Positions 51,701 to 59,936 of a stretch of DNA of 64,000 nucleotides are shown one piece after another. The notes beneath the pieces are model-generated. The model was not told the origin of the DNA. It did not search any database and saw only the letters and a list, made by a program, of their open reading frames with translations. The DNA is from Nocardia niigatensis NBRC 100131 (GTDB lineage Bacteria > Actinomycetota > Actinomycetes > Mycobacteriales > Mycobacteriaceae). The position numbers and the translations under genes were made by a program. How positions within the stretch are numbered: position 1 is the stretch's first letter; each line of letters begins with the position of its first letter. The DNA lies in contig NZ_BAGC01000111.1 of assembly GCF_000308655.1 (NCBI RefSeq), positions 82,072-146,071 on the forward strand. The letters are read 5' to 3'.

Positions 51701-54167
51701 CGCTGACATTGTCAGCGAAGGTGCGGCCGATCTCGGCACTCACTGCGGCTGATTCGCCGTTCAGTTTGCGCAGCCACCGCGTTCTTTCGGACTCGATGCG
51801 CTCTTCGAGCACGGTGTTGCCGGCCGCCACCGCCGCCGCTTGCTGGAGATCGCCACGATCGGCATACAGGGCGAACAGCTCGGCTGACGGGCGCGGGCTG
51901 CGCAAGGCCTCCGCCACCGCACCGGCGAGGCCGCCGACACCGACGGGCAGTCCGTCGGTGTCGCGATCGACGAACGTGACCGGCAGCGACTCGCCCACCA
52001 GCACGCGCCGTTCACCACCGGGCCGTCGTTGCGGCGGTTGCGGATCCATGATCCACGCGACCAGGTTGCGCAGCGCCGCTTCCCCCGGGCCGGTGCATTC
52101 GGCGGTGGTGAGTTGGGCAGCCTTGGCCGCGGCGGCGAGCTCATGGCGCGTGGCTGTCGTCGTCGCCGCGGTGGTGTCCGCAGCCGCCGCTGCCGCGGCA
52201 GCGGCCGCGGTGATGGCATCGGTGACGCACTCGCGCACCAGATCGATTCTCTTGAGCAGCGCGGTACGGGCATGCGCCACAATCGGTTCGCGTCGTTGTA
52301 CAGCCGAGCTCATCGCGTTGTCGCCCAAGACGATGAGATGTTCCGGGTCGTCCAGACCGGCCAGTGCGGCGGCCAGTGCGTCCCGGCGCTCGGTGCCGGT
52401 AGTGTCCGCCTCGACCGCCGCCAGCGCCGATCCCAGAGCCTGCTGGTTGCGCAGCAGATAGCGCAGCGCCTTGTCGGCGCGGGTGAAGTTGATGCGTTGC
52501 TGGTCGAGTTGCTGATGCAACTCACGAGCCTGTTCGCGGACAACGTCGATCGAGGGACCAAGTTGACCGCCGAAGTCCTGCAGGTGCTGGTAGTTTCGCT
52601 CGCCGGCGGTCACGGCCGCGGACACGAGACGCCGCCACCGGTCGTCCAGGCTCGCCTGGCGGGCGATCTTGTCCACCTCCGAGCGCGGCATCCACCCGGC
52701 CGTCAGCCCTGCACGCAGGCTCGCGGCCAATGCAACCCGCGCCGATTCGTGCGAACCGTACTCCGGGTCGCCCGCGCTGGTGAACTGCACGAGCACCCCG
52801 GCGGGATCGACGCCACCCGGTCCGGAGTTGAAGGCCGCCGACGCGAGTCGGTACGCCGCCACGTCACTTTCGGGCAGGCAGGCCGCCGATGCCACCAGCC
52901 AGGCCGCGCCGTAGCGTCCCGCCCGCACATGCTCGACCAGATCGCCGGACACATCGACAGCTGCTTCGAGATCCGTTCTCGCGCCGGCGCCCGTTTCCGC
53001 CTCGGCGATGTCAGCACTCGCCGCATCCGCGGTATTCGGCTCCGGCACAGGGTGGGGCAGCATCTCTTCGGCCGGATCCTGTTCGGGCTCCGACTCATTC
53101 GATTCCTGCGCGATCGGCGCCGGCTCGGCTGGAGCGAATGCGGACGCAGTGCCGTCATCAGCGGTGAGGTCGTCTTCAGCTTCCGTCAAGATCGACGCGA
53201 GGCCGGTGTCCGGGGAATCCTCGCCGCCGTCGGTGCTCGAGGCCGCGTCCGTCTCGGTGCTGACGACGTCGCCGCCTTGCGTTTCGAGGGGCGGCGTATC
53301 CGTTGGGATGAGGTCGGCGAGCTGACACTCGATGGCCTCCGCGTCGCGGATTGCGGTGTCCCGCATGCTCTGGTACCGGTCGTCGTCAGCGGCCAGCGGG
53401 CCTAGTTGCGCGATTGTGCCGCGCAGCTGCTGCAGTTTCTCGGTGAGCCTTTCGATCTCGCGTCGGCGTTGTGCCTCGGCTTCCTTCCGGTCGGCCTCCT
53501 CGGCGGCCAGCCGGTCAATGATCTGACACAGGTCGTCCACGCCTGCTGACGGAGGAGCAGCGACCTCGCCGAGCTTCACCCATAGGTCTCGCCGGATCGT
53601 GTGCCAGCTGTCGATCGCATCCGATAGGTTTCGATCCACGGACTTCCCTTGCCGGGCGGCGATGGCCGCGGTCGAGAGCTGATCTGCCAAGTGTTCACCG
53701 GCTTCGACGAGTTCGGCATGCAGCTGTCTGACGTCGTCGGAGTCGAGCACGGTGGCGGGGCTGCGCACATCGTCGGATCCGGCATTCAGTTCGACCGGCG
53801 GTGCTGTGCAGGCGGCGGAGTTGCGAATCTCGTCGAGAAGGTGTGTGAACTGGTCGGCGTTCTCGACGCGGTGGGTATCGAGTGCCAGCACAGCTCGGAC
53901 GCCAGTGGCCGACTTGATCGCTCGGCCGCTGTCGGGGTGCTCGTCGAGGTGGGCGCGATACCGGCCGGGCAAATCACCGACCCGGTGATCCGAGACGGCA
54001 CGCATATCCAGCCACATACGGAAGAGGGGTGCGTCGACCCGGGTGGTCTTCGGCTTCTTCATCGATCTCCGCACCGTTTCACGGACGAAGCTGCAGGAAA
54101 CCAGAAACTCGTCAAGCTCACCGTTCGTCAACAGTGAAAAACACTTGCGCGCTACGGAATCCTTCAT
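48708..54167 (-). CDS. Giant (~1,819 aa) P-loop ATPase of unknown family, candidate defence sensor
   Basis: Start taken as ATG 54167; the frame is open to TTG 54176. Residues about 1-215 are helical, 219-256 a charged coiled coil (EEADRKEAEAQRRREIERL), and 285-400 an acidic low-complexity stretch. A long helical region follows, including a poly-Ala run near 655. An alpha/beta domain precedes FVGRAEEQ near 1140. Walker A is GGRQLGKSALL (K1167) and Walker B LLLLLDEADAF (D1254, E1255), an AAA/STAND-like ATPase. After winged-helix-like sequence, residues about 1515-1640 form a second alpha/beta unit (IVVVGSDALGISTV, ATLLVIDGSRLD) without a P-loop. Size, modular plan and HEPN partner suggest a sensor; function is inferred only. 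Confidence 0.8.
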   Translation of the reverse strand: MKDSVARKCFSLLTNGELDEFLVSCSFVRETVRRSMKKPKTTRVDAPLFRMWLDMRAVSDHRVGDLPGRYRAHLDEHPDSGRAIKSATGVRAVLALDTHRVENADQFTHLLDEIRNSAACTAPPVELNAGSDDVRSPATVLDSDDVRQLHAELVEAGEHLADQLSTAAIAARQGKSVDRNLSDAIDSWHTIRRDLWVKLGEVAAPPSAGVDDLCQIIDRLAAEEADRKEAEAQRRREIERLTEKLQQLRGTIAQLGPLAADDDRYQSMRDTAIRDAEAIECQLADLIPTDTPPLETQGGDVVSTETDAASSTDGGEDSPDTGLASILTEAEDDLTADDGTASAFAPAEPAPIAQESNESEPEQDPAEEMLPHPVPEPNTADAASADIAEAETGAGARTDLEAAVDVSGDLVEHVRAGRYGAAWLVASAACLPESDVAAYRLASAAFNSGPGGVDPAGVLVQFTSAGDPEYGSHESARVALAASLRAGLTAGWMPRSEVDKIARQASLDDRWRRLVSAAVTAGERNYQHLQDFGGQLGPSIDVVREQARELHQQLDQQRINFTRADKALRYLLRNQQALGSALAAVEADTTGTERRDALAAALAGLDDPEHLIVLGDNAMSSAVQRREPIVAHARTALLKRIDLVRECVTDAITAAAAAAAAAADTTAATTTATRHELAAAAKAAQLTTAECTGPGEAALRNLVAWIMDPQPPQRRPGGERRVLVGESLPVTFVDRDTDGLPVGVGGLAGAVAEALRSPRPSAELFALYADRGDLQQAAAVAAGNTVLEERIESERTRWLRKLNGESAAVSAEIGRTFADNVSDGDHADAESKLVGSDGYDGDRFDLQMAVLDKLREELRQHRQKTAHTLREKVSAQVVETPDQNKIFARIDVEDFAGANELLSLSVGGRLPDVSPDSESNTGAHVFESFMGVLAAMEAAGVSSIDDVISQMKKSLGRPGAEIRDDDESRLRNWNGLLNRKNGGPRARQMTMSSVLRALGLDMREFTTQHSSGKHYDLFRVTATPVDGSLVAGLGSRASHYLVAVTADPKLLRQTLSSAFPTGAGANIVLFAGVLSAEQRRQCLLECRARKITAIVVDHVVAAYIAAHHPRSFKSVQQLTLPFSSFTHYTMVAGQVPDEVFVGRAEEQALLTDPAGSQFVYGGRQLGKSALLRRIERQFNGVDDQHAIYIDLSSHGIGGWSESNQLWTVLYNELAAIGSVGLKPQPNVRNHEPVTKAIAKWLEGKSSRRLLLLLDEADAFLEKESIAGPDGFKNVGPLKQLFENTAGRFKPIFAGLHKVQRLQNVANTPLAHGGRDVLIGPLSAKPAHDLVVKPLEALGYKFANPDAVWRLLAFTNMQPGLIQLVCNDLIELLQARPPRRGEPPIMITDADIDAVTQNPTTREKIASKLRLTIQLDVRYKVIALAIAIQSMEDGFRERYLAADIRALCELYWPAGFSDLNSAEFIVYLDELIGLGVLTKDARKRYSVRSPNIVTMLGSRDELVTELEEAEFELPTEYNPRSTRRQVVLNGKTVRSPLSEHDLAELIPRRDRHNLTNIVVVGSDALGISTVAPILHTVGADRHITVTVLDGKDPELRAKLDAFRFLPGGGGKKATLLVIDGSRLDCDRAADVAETVQALRKRSQGHLIVVYGTDGADAAIRLAQQSQVSTTMVTLEKWSGDGIRSWHDNPFSSPAERRELLDRSGGWPDLVEQAVADVVDGGISPSGAWEKLSDFPTDPAEAAEFLDRVGVAEHIRGMLTEWAACELGYEPPTDIAAVLERDSDGVRSILDAVRMFGIVNERDDQFRLDPVVARALRSLDG

Positions 54168-54174
54168 CCGACCC

Positions 54175-54180
54175 AATATG
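54175..54180 (-). promoter_or_regulatory. Possible -10 of the giant gene
   Basis: CATATT (minus strand) ends seven bases before ATG 54167, the leaderless spacing seen at other genes here. The match to TANNNT is imperfect. Confidence 0.35.
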
Positions 54181-54487
54181 CCACAATCCGGGACGCCTGC
54201 GGTGAGGACTCAGCTATCCAGTGGCGCTTGTGTTTTCGGTCCGCGATCAGCGTCCGTGAAGTGGCAATTTCGTACCGTTCAGTCTTCCAAAATGCGGGTT
54301 CGGCGGAGTTAAACCCTTTGGCGGCAACCTATTCCGGGCGGGTGGTGATCGGGCTCGCCGGGGCGCTCGAACGAACCGCGGGGCACGCTCATCCAGTGGG
54401 GGCGATGGGCGTTGTCGGCCCGGCGTGAACGGTTGTTCGGGATCTCCGTCGGGGTGCGCCGGCCGCTGCCACCGGCTGCTGAAGTGT

Positions 54488-54519
54488 TGTCAACATTTGT
54501 TGGCCAACAAGTGTTGACA
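54488..54519. promoter_or_regulatory. Operator 1 of monooxygenase gene
   Basis: 32-bp palindrome, half-site TGTCAACATTTGTTGG, 15 of 16 pairs matching. Its right end overlaps the -35 hexamer, so a bound protein would block RNA polymerase. Confidence 0.65.
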
Positions 54520-54542
54520 TGGGCTCGGCCGGGTCGTACCGT
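54514..54542 (+). promoter_or_regulatory. Consensus promoter of FAD monooxygenase
   Basis: Perfect -35 TTGACA (54514-54519), 17-base spacer, -10 TACCGT (54537-54542). A near-consensus promoter flanked by two operators indicates tight repression with strong induced expression. Confidence 0.65.
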
Positions 54543-54548
54543 CTAATT

Positions 54549-54574
54549 CAACAGACGTTGGCCAACAGATGTTG
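54549..54574. promoter_or_regulatory. Operator 2 of monooxygenase gene
   Basis: The GTTGGCCAAC core recurs with outer CAACA and GTTG arms at the same spacing as operator 1, just downstream of the -10. Confidence 0.55.
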
Positions 54575-54594
54575 GCAGAGCCTCAGGAGTCGTC

Positions 54595-55767
54595 ATGAAC
54601 ACCGTCCCCGCCACTGCCTCGGTCGTCATCGTGGGTGCCGGTCCCGCCGCCATGACCGCGGGAATCGTGCTCGCCGACGCGGGTGTCGACGTGGTTCTGC
54701 TGGACAAGCTCGCGGCGGGCGCCAACACCTCCCGCGCGGTGGTGGTGCACGCCCGCACCCTCGAGGTGCTCGAGGAGCTCGGCCTCGCCGAGACCATTCT
54801 CGAGCGCGGAATCGTGGTGCCGAACTTCGTGATGCGCGACGGTGACCGGACGCTGGCCCGGGTCTCCTTCGCGGGACTGCCGACCAGGTACCCGTACACC
54901 GTGATGATCGGCCAGGAATCCACCGAGGCGGTCCTGCTGGAGCGACTCGAGAAGACCGGCGCGCGGGTGTTCCGGCACACCGAGGTCACCGGCGTCACCC
55001 AGGACGCCGGCGGCGCCACCGTCGCCTACACCACCGCCGACGGCGGCTCGAATTCGATTCGCGCCCAATGGGTCATCGGCGCCGACGGCATGCACAGCGT
55101 CGTGCGCGACGCGGCCGGGATCGGCTTCGCCGGCGCCACCTACCCGGAATCCTTCGTCCTCGCCGACGTCCGCATGACCTGGCCGGACCCGCGGGACGAG
55201 GTCTCGCTGCAGCTCTCGCCCGAGGGCGTCACCGTGATCGCGCCGCTGCCCGACCCGGTGCCCAACCGCTTCCGCGTGGTCGCCACCGTGGCCGAGGCCC
55301 CCGAGCATCAGGATCTGGCCTACGTGCAGGCGCTGGTCGACGCGCGCCGGCCGGGCGCGCACGCGAAGGTCGAGGAGATCATCTGGAGCTCGCGCTTCCG
55401 CGTGCACCACCGGGTCGCCGACCGCTACCGTGCCGGGCGCATCCTGCTGGCCGGCGACGCCGCGCACGTGCACAGCCCCGCGGGCGGTCAGGGTATGAAC
55501 ACCGGGATCCAGGACGCCGCCGTGCTCGGCCGGCTGCTGGCCGCGGTGGTCCAGGGCGCTGCCGAGTCGACCCTCGCCGAGTACGAGCGGACCCGCCGGC
55601 CCGTGGCGCTCGGCGTGGTCGCCTTCACCGACCGGGTCACCCGCATGGCCACCCTGCGCCCGCTGCCCGCCCGGATGATCCGGAACCTGGTGATCAGCAC
55701 CGCCGCCCGCATCCCGGCCTTCCGCCGCAAGCTGGCCTACCAGCTCTCGGAACTGGCCAATCGCTGA
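54595..55767 (+). CDS. FAD-dependent aromatic monooxygenase (PHBH-like)
   Basis: 390 aa group A flavoprotein hydroxylase. FAD-binding motif VVIVGAGPAAMTAG near residue 10 (third glycine replaced by Ala), R-AVVVHARTLEVLEELGL segment, IGADGMHSVVRDAAG (DG motif) and the FAD ribityl motif GRILLAGDAAHVHSPAGGQGMNTG near 285. Such enzymes hydroxylate phenols or antibiotics such as rifampicin and tetracycline. Ribosome site CAGGAG. Strong promoter between two palindromic operators suggests substrate-inducible control. A decayed copy of its 5' end lies at 47446. Substrate unknown. Confidence 0.92.
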   Translation: MNTVPATASVVIVGAGPAAMTAGIVLADAGVDVVLLDKLAAGANTSRAVVVHARTLEVLEELGLAETILERGIVVPNFVMRDGDRTLARVSFAGLPTRYPYTVMIGQESTEAVLLERLEKTGARVFRHTEVTGVTQDAGGATVAYTTADGGSNSIRAQWVIGADGMHSVVRDAAGIGFAGATYPESFVLADVRMTWPDPRDEVSLQLSPEGVTVIAPLPDPVPNRFRVVATVAEAPEHQDLAYVQALVDARRPGAHAKVEEIIWSSRFRVHHRVADRYRAGRILLAGDAAHVHSPAGGQGMNTGIQDAAVLGRLLAAVVQGAAESTLAEYERTRRPVALGVVAFTDRVTRMATLRPLPARMIRNLVISTAARIPAFRRKLAYQLSELANR

Positions 55768-55990
55768 GGCCCGCAAGACGGTTCGCGGCCCGCACCCTCC
55801 CGGTGCAGGCCGCCGGTCGTCTTCGATGCGCCGATCATGGGTGGCTGTCACCGGCCTGGCCCCGGTTGGGTCGACGCCTCGATCGCCGCCCGAGGTGCTG
55901 CTCCCGGCGATGGTGACGCCGCCCCTCGCCACGTGGCGATACTGGCCGCTCACCTCGAGGCGTGCCGAAACCGCTTGGCGGACGGGCTTT

Positions 55991-56977
55991 TCAGCCGCGC
56001 AGGGAAGTGGTGACGGTGTCGGCCGCGGTGATGGTGGCGGTGGCCAGTTCGTGCAGGCGGGTGGCGGGGAGGTTGGTGTCGGGGCAGCTGACGATGGAGG
56101 CGATGACCGAGCCGTCGGAGGCGAAGACGGGGGCCGCCACCGAGACGACGGCATTGTGGTCGCCGAGTTCGTCGGGGAGGTAGTCGATGGTGATGAGGTC
56201 GGCGATCATGGCGCTGAGACGGTGGCGCAGTGGATCGGTGACAGGGGAGTGGCGCAGGGCGCCCAGGGCTTCCAGCATCGGGGCGGACTCGTCGGCGAGG
56301 CGCTCCACGGAGTAGCCGCGGGCGGCGATGGTATCGAGCACCGCGGTGAGGCGGGGGCGATGGCGCGGGTCAGCGGCGGCCAGCCAGGTCTGCCGCTCGG
56401 ATTCCGGTGCCCAGGCGATGAATTCGCGGCAGACCGGTGGTGCGAACGGCATGCGGCGGGCGGGGCGGATCCACGGGACGGACGGGGTGCCGAGCACCTC
56501 GGTGATGACGATGGCGTCCTGTTCGCGCTCGGCCAGGAAGATCGGGACATTGTGCTCGTCGGCCAGGGCGTGCATGGGCTCCAGCGCCAGGCGGCGCAGC
56601 GGAAAGGCGGTATCGGCCCGGCGAGACACCGCCAGGAGCGCGAGGCCGAGGCTGTAGTTGCCCTCGGCGTCGCGCACGGTCCAGCCGTCGGCGGTGAGCT
56701 GGGTGAGCACGGCGTGCGCGGTGGCCCGGGACATGCCGGTGGCGCGCACGATGCGGGCCAGCGAGAGCCGCTCGCCGGAGTGCCGCGACAGCAGTTCGAT
56801 GGCCTGCACGACCCGGTGGGTCGGCGGTGAGGCGGCTGCGGGACCTGCTCCGGCCGCCGTTTCCGGCGTGGAAGTCTCAGGGGCGATGGTGGATTCGGGC
56901 AACTCGATCCCTGCTGGTGTCGGTCCCGGCGGCGCGGGAGGTTCGCGCCCGATCGTATCGGCCGGGGTATCGGTCAT
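55991..56977 (-). CDS. IclR-family transcriptional regulator with long N-terminal extension
   Basis: 328 aa from ATG 56977; a TTG at 57031 would add 18 residues. The first ~55 residues are Pro/Ala/Thr-rich and probably disordered. The winged helix-turn-helix follows (RVVQAIELLSRHSGERLSLA, ATGMSRATAHAVLTQLTADG), then the IclR effector domain (NVPIFLAEREQDAIVITEVLG, ARGYSVE, SVAAPVFASDGSVIASI). IclR dimers sense small organic acids and similar ligands. It is divergent from the cysD operon, with a palindromic site between them, and is the natural candidate regulator of that operon. Confidence 0.9.
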   Translation of the reverse strand: MTDTPADTIGREPPAPPGPTPAGIELPESTIAPETSTPETAAGAGPAAASPPTHRVVQAIELLSRHSGERLSLARIVRATGMSRATAHAVLTQLTADGWTVRDAEGNYSLGLALLAVSRRADTAFPLRRLALEPMHALADEHNVPIFLAEREQDAIVITEVLGTPSVPWIRPARRMPFAPPVCREFIAWAPESERQTWLAAADPRHRPRLTAVLDTIAARGYSVERLADESAPMLEALGALRHSPVTDPLRHRLSAMIADLITIDYLPDELGDHNAVVSVAAPVFASDGSVIASIVSCPDTNLPATRLHELATATITAADTVTTSLRG

Positions 56978-57100
56978 TCGCGCCGGAGTGGCCGGGATCC
57001 GGTGTACCGGAGTTACTTCGGTGCGCGGCAATTCAGGCGCGGGTATTGACCGTCGCCCTGGTACCGACCTATCGTCGGTGTCACATTATCGAACAATAGC

Positions 57101-57114
57101 GTCGAATATTCGAC
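57101..57114. promoter_or_regulatory. Palindrome between iclR-type gene and cysD
   Basis: GTCGAATATTCGAC is a perfect 14-bp palindrome 30 bases before the cysD ATG. It lies in an AT-richer patch (TATCGAACAATAG) and is a candidate IclR-type operator. Confidence 0.5.
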
Positions 57115-57144
57115 ACCGCAAGGTCGAAGGATCGGACGGCTCGG

Positions 57145-58074
57145 ATGACGCGACGAATGGGACGAGAGATGCGCGCGGGATATGAGCTGTCGCACCTGAA
57201 CGCCTTGGAGGCGGAATCGGTGCACATCATCCGGGAGGTGGCGGCCACCTTCGAGCGGCCGGTGCTGCTGTTCTCCGGTGGTAAGGACTCGGCGGTCATG
57301 CTGGAGCTGGCGCGGCGGGCGTTCTGGCCGGCGCCGCTGCCGTTCCCCCTGCTGCACATCGATACCGGGCGCAATTTCGACGAGGTCATCGACTTCCGGG
57401 ATCGCACCGTGGCGCGGCTGGGAGCCCAGCTGCTGGTCGGCAAGGTGCAGGACGATATCGACGCGGGACGGGTGACCGAACGCCCGGGCGAGACCCGCAA
57501 CCGGCTGCAGACCGCCACCCTGCTGCGCACCATCCGCGAACACCGCTTCGACGCGGTCTTCGGCGGCGCGCGGCGGGACGAGGAGAAGGCGCGGGCCAAG
57601 GAGCGGGTGTTCAGCTTCCGGGACGAGTACGGCGCGTGGGATCCGCGCGCGCAGCGGCCGGAGGTGTGGAACCTCTACAACGGGCGGCACCGGAAGGGCG
57701 AGCACATTCGCGTGTTCCCGCTGTCCAACTGGACCGAGCTCGACATCTGGGAGTACATAGGCCAGGCCGAGGTGGAGTTGCCCTCGCTGTACTACGCGCA
57801 CCGCCGCACCGTGGTCGAGCGGGACGGAATGCTGCTGGCGGACAACCGATTCCTGAGCTTCGGCACGGATGAGACGCGGTTCGACGCCACCGTCCGCTTC
57901 CGGACCCTCGGTGACGCCGACTGCACCGGCTGCGTGGAATCCACCGCCGCCACCCCCGCCGAGGTGATCGCCGAGACCGCGGTCACCCGCCTGACCGAAC
58001 GCGGCGCCACCCGCGCCGACGACCGGATCTCCGAGTCCGGCATGGAAGATCGCAAGCGAGAGGGTTACTTCTGA
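57145..58074 (+). CDS. cysD: Sulfate adenylyltransferase subunit 2
   Basis: 309 aa. With CysN it forms adenosine 5'-phosphosulfate from ATP and sulfate. The PP-loop is LLFSGGKDSAVML near residue 42; other family segments are FPLLHIDTGRNF, FDAVFGGARRDEEKARAKER, WNLYNGRH and FPLSNWTELDIWEYI, ending GCVES and EDRKREGYF. ATG 57145 is taken; ATG 57157 and 57169 are alternatives. Its stop overlaps the cysNC ATG (TGATG). This copy is embedded in a sulfotransferase operon rather than with cysH or sulfite reductase. Confidence 0.95.
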   Translation: MTRRMGREMRAGYELSHLNALEAESVHIIREVAATFERPVLLFSGGKDSAVMLELARRAFWPAPLPFPLLHIDTGRNFDEVIDFRDRTVARLGAQLLVGKVQDDIDAGRVTERPGETRNRLQTATLLRTIREHRFDAVFGGARRDEEKARAKERVFSFRDEYGAWDPRAQRPEVWNLYNGRHRKGEHIRVFPLSNWTELDIWEYIGQAEVELPSLYYAHRRTVVERDGMLLADNRFLSFGTDETRFDATVRFRTLGDADCTGCVESTAATPAEVIAETAVTRLTERGATRADDRISESGMEDRKREGYF

Positions 58075-59936
58075 TGCGCCGCAACCTGTTACGGCTCGCC
58101 ACCGCCGGCAGCGTCGACGACGGCAAGTCGACCCTCATCGGGCGGCTGCTGTTCGACTCCAAGAGCCTGTTCAGCGATCAGCTCGACGCCATCGAGCGCG
58201 CGAGCCTCTCCCGCGGCTCCGACGGGCCCGACCTGTCGCTGGTGACCGACGGCCTGCGCGCCGAACGCGAGCAGGGCATCACCATCGATGTCGCCTACCG
58301 CTACTTCACCACGCCGCGACGGAAATTCATCATCGCCGACACCCCGGGGCACGTGCAGTACACCCGGAACATGGTGACCGGCGCGTCCACCGCAGACCTG
58401 GCGCTCATCCTGGTCGACGCGCGCAAGGGCGTCTCCGAGCAGACCCGCCGCCACGCCTTCCTGTCCTCGCTGCTGGGGGTGGGGCACCTGGTGCTGTGCG
58501 TGAACAAGATGGACCTGGTCGACTGGTCCGAGCAGCGGTTCGAGGAGATCCGTTCGGAATTCGCGGATTTCGCGACCAAGCTGGATGTGGGCGATCTGAG
58601 CTTCATCCCGGTCTCGGCGCTGCACGGCGACAATGTGGTGGACCTGTCCGAGAACTCGGCCGGCTGGTATCCGGGTCCGCCGCTGCTGCGGCACCTGGAA
58701 GAGGTGCACGTGGCCTCCGACCGCAACCTCATCGACAACCGGCTGCCGGTGCAGTATGTGATCCGGCCGCACGGGGAGAGCCAGCGCAGTTACGCGGGCA
58801 CCGTGGCGGGCGGCATCTTCAAACCGGGCGACGAGGTCGTGGTGCTGCCGTCGGGGCGGACCAGCCGGGTCAACCAGATCTGGGGGCCGGGCGGCGGCAA
58901 GGTCGACGAGGCCTTCAGCGGCATGGCGGTGTCACTGACCCTGGACGACGAAATCGATATCGGCCGTGGCGATATGCTCGCCCGGCCCGGAAACCAGCCG
59001 CACACCGATCGGGAACTCGACGCCATGGTGTGCTGGTTCTCCGACGACACCGAACTGCGGGCGGGCAACTCCTACGCCATCCGAACCGCCACCCAGAGCT
59101 CCGGGGTCGAGGTGAGCGAGCTCGACTACCGGCTCGACGTCAACACCCTGCACCGGCAGACCGACGCGGATCGGCTGGGACTCAACGACATCGGGCGCGT
59201 GACGATCAAGAGCCGCCAGTCGCTGCTGTTCGACCCGTACCGCGAGAACCGGGCCACCGGCAGCTTCATCCTCGTCGACGAGACCACCGATCAGACGGTG
59301 GCCGCCGGCATGATCACCGGACGCTCCACGGGTGCGCCGCGGGTCGGGCAGAAGGCCTCGAACGTGGTGTGGCACAGCTCCGCCGTGGAGCGCGGGCAGC
59401 GGCTCAGCTCCGGCGCGACCGTGTGGCTGACCGGGCTGTCGGGCTCCGGGAAGTCCACCATCGCAGTCGAATTGGAGCGGCAGCTCATCGAATCCGGGCA
59501 GCCCGCCTACCTGCTCGACGGCGACAATCTGCGGCACGGGCTGAACAAGAACCTGGGCTTCACCGACGAGGACCGCCGCGAGAACATTCGCCGCGTGGCC
59601 GAGGTGGCGGCGCTGTTCGCGGACGCCGGCGTGGTCGCCATCGTGTCGCTCATCAGCCCGTTCCGGGCCGAACGGCGCGAGGCGCGCAAGCTGCACGACG
59701 GTCGGAACCTGCCGTTCCGTGAGATCTTCGTCGACACCCCGCTCGAGGAGTGCGAGCTGCGTGACCCGAAGGGCCTCTACAAGAAGGCCCGTGCCGGGGA
59801 ACTGCGCGAATTCACCGGCATCAGTTCGCCGTACGAACGTCCGGAATTCGCCGATCTGACCATCACCCCCTCGACCGGGACGCCGGCCGAGATCGCCCAT
59901 CGAATTCGAGAAACCCTAGGGATCGCTGAAAGCTGA
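58074..59936 (+). CDS. cysNC: CysN-CysC fusion: sulfate adenylyltransferase GTPase subunit and APS kinase
   Basis: 620 aa. Residues 1-430 are the CysN GTPase: AGSVDDGKSTLIGRLLFDS (G1), the EQGITIDVAYRYF switch, DTPGHVQYTRNMVTGAS (G3) and NKMDLVD (G4). Residues about 440-620 are the APS kinase: WLTGLSGSGKSTIA (P-loop), LDGDNLRHGLNK and SPFRAERREAR. Together with CysD it converts sulfate to PAPS, the donor for sulfotransferases. It overlaps cysD upstream and the DUF1214-like gene downstream. Confidence 0.96.
   Translation: MRRNLLRLATAGSVDDGKSTLIGRLLFDSKSLFSDQLDAIERASLSRGSDGPDLSLVTDGLRAEREQGITIDVAYRYFTTPRRKFIIADTPGHVQYTRNMVTGASTADLALILVDARKGVSEQTRRHAFLSSLLGVGHLVLCVNKMDLVDWSEQRFEEIRSEFADFATKLDVGDLSFIPVSALHGDNVVDLSENSAGWYPGPPLLRHLEEVHVASDRNLIDNRLPVQYVIRPHGESQRSYAGTVAGGIFKPGDEVVVLPSGRTSRVNQIWGPGGGKVDEAFSGMAVSLTLDDEIDIGRGDMLARPGNQPHTDRELDAMVCWFSDDTELRAGNSYAIRTATQSSGVEVSELDYRLDVNTLHRQTDADRLGLNDIGRVTIKSRQSLLFDPYRENRATGSFILVDETTDQTVAAGMITGRSTGAPRVGQKASNVVWHSSAVERGQRLSSGATVWLTGLSGSGKSTIAVELERQLIESGQPAYLLDGDNLRHGLNKNLGFTDEDRRENIRRVAEVAALFADAGVVAIVSLISPFRAERREARKLHDGRNLPFREIFVDTPLEECELRDPKGLYKKARAGELREFTGISSPYERPEFADLTITPSTGTPAEIAHRIRETLGIAES

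Larger units (their letters stand above)
54468..54620 (+). repeat. Repeat copy B: XRE-type 3' end, two operators, monooxygenase promoter and start
   Basis: GCCACCGGCTGCTGAAG at 54468 reproduces the last codons of the XRE gene although no XRE gene precedes it here. The first operator matches copy A; the following promoter segment and second operator are absent from copy A. The GAGCCTC-GGAGTCG-ATGA-CACCGTCCC stretch again matches. Copy B therefore looks like the functional control region and copy A a reduced duplicate. Confidence 0.7.

Noticed and set aside
47377..54620. The flanking repeats as insertion-sequence ends with a target-site duplication
   Set aside because: The repeats are long, carry host regulator and gene sequence, and no transposase or terminal inverted repeats are present.
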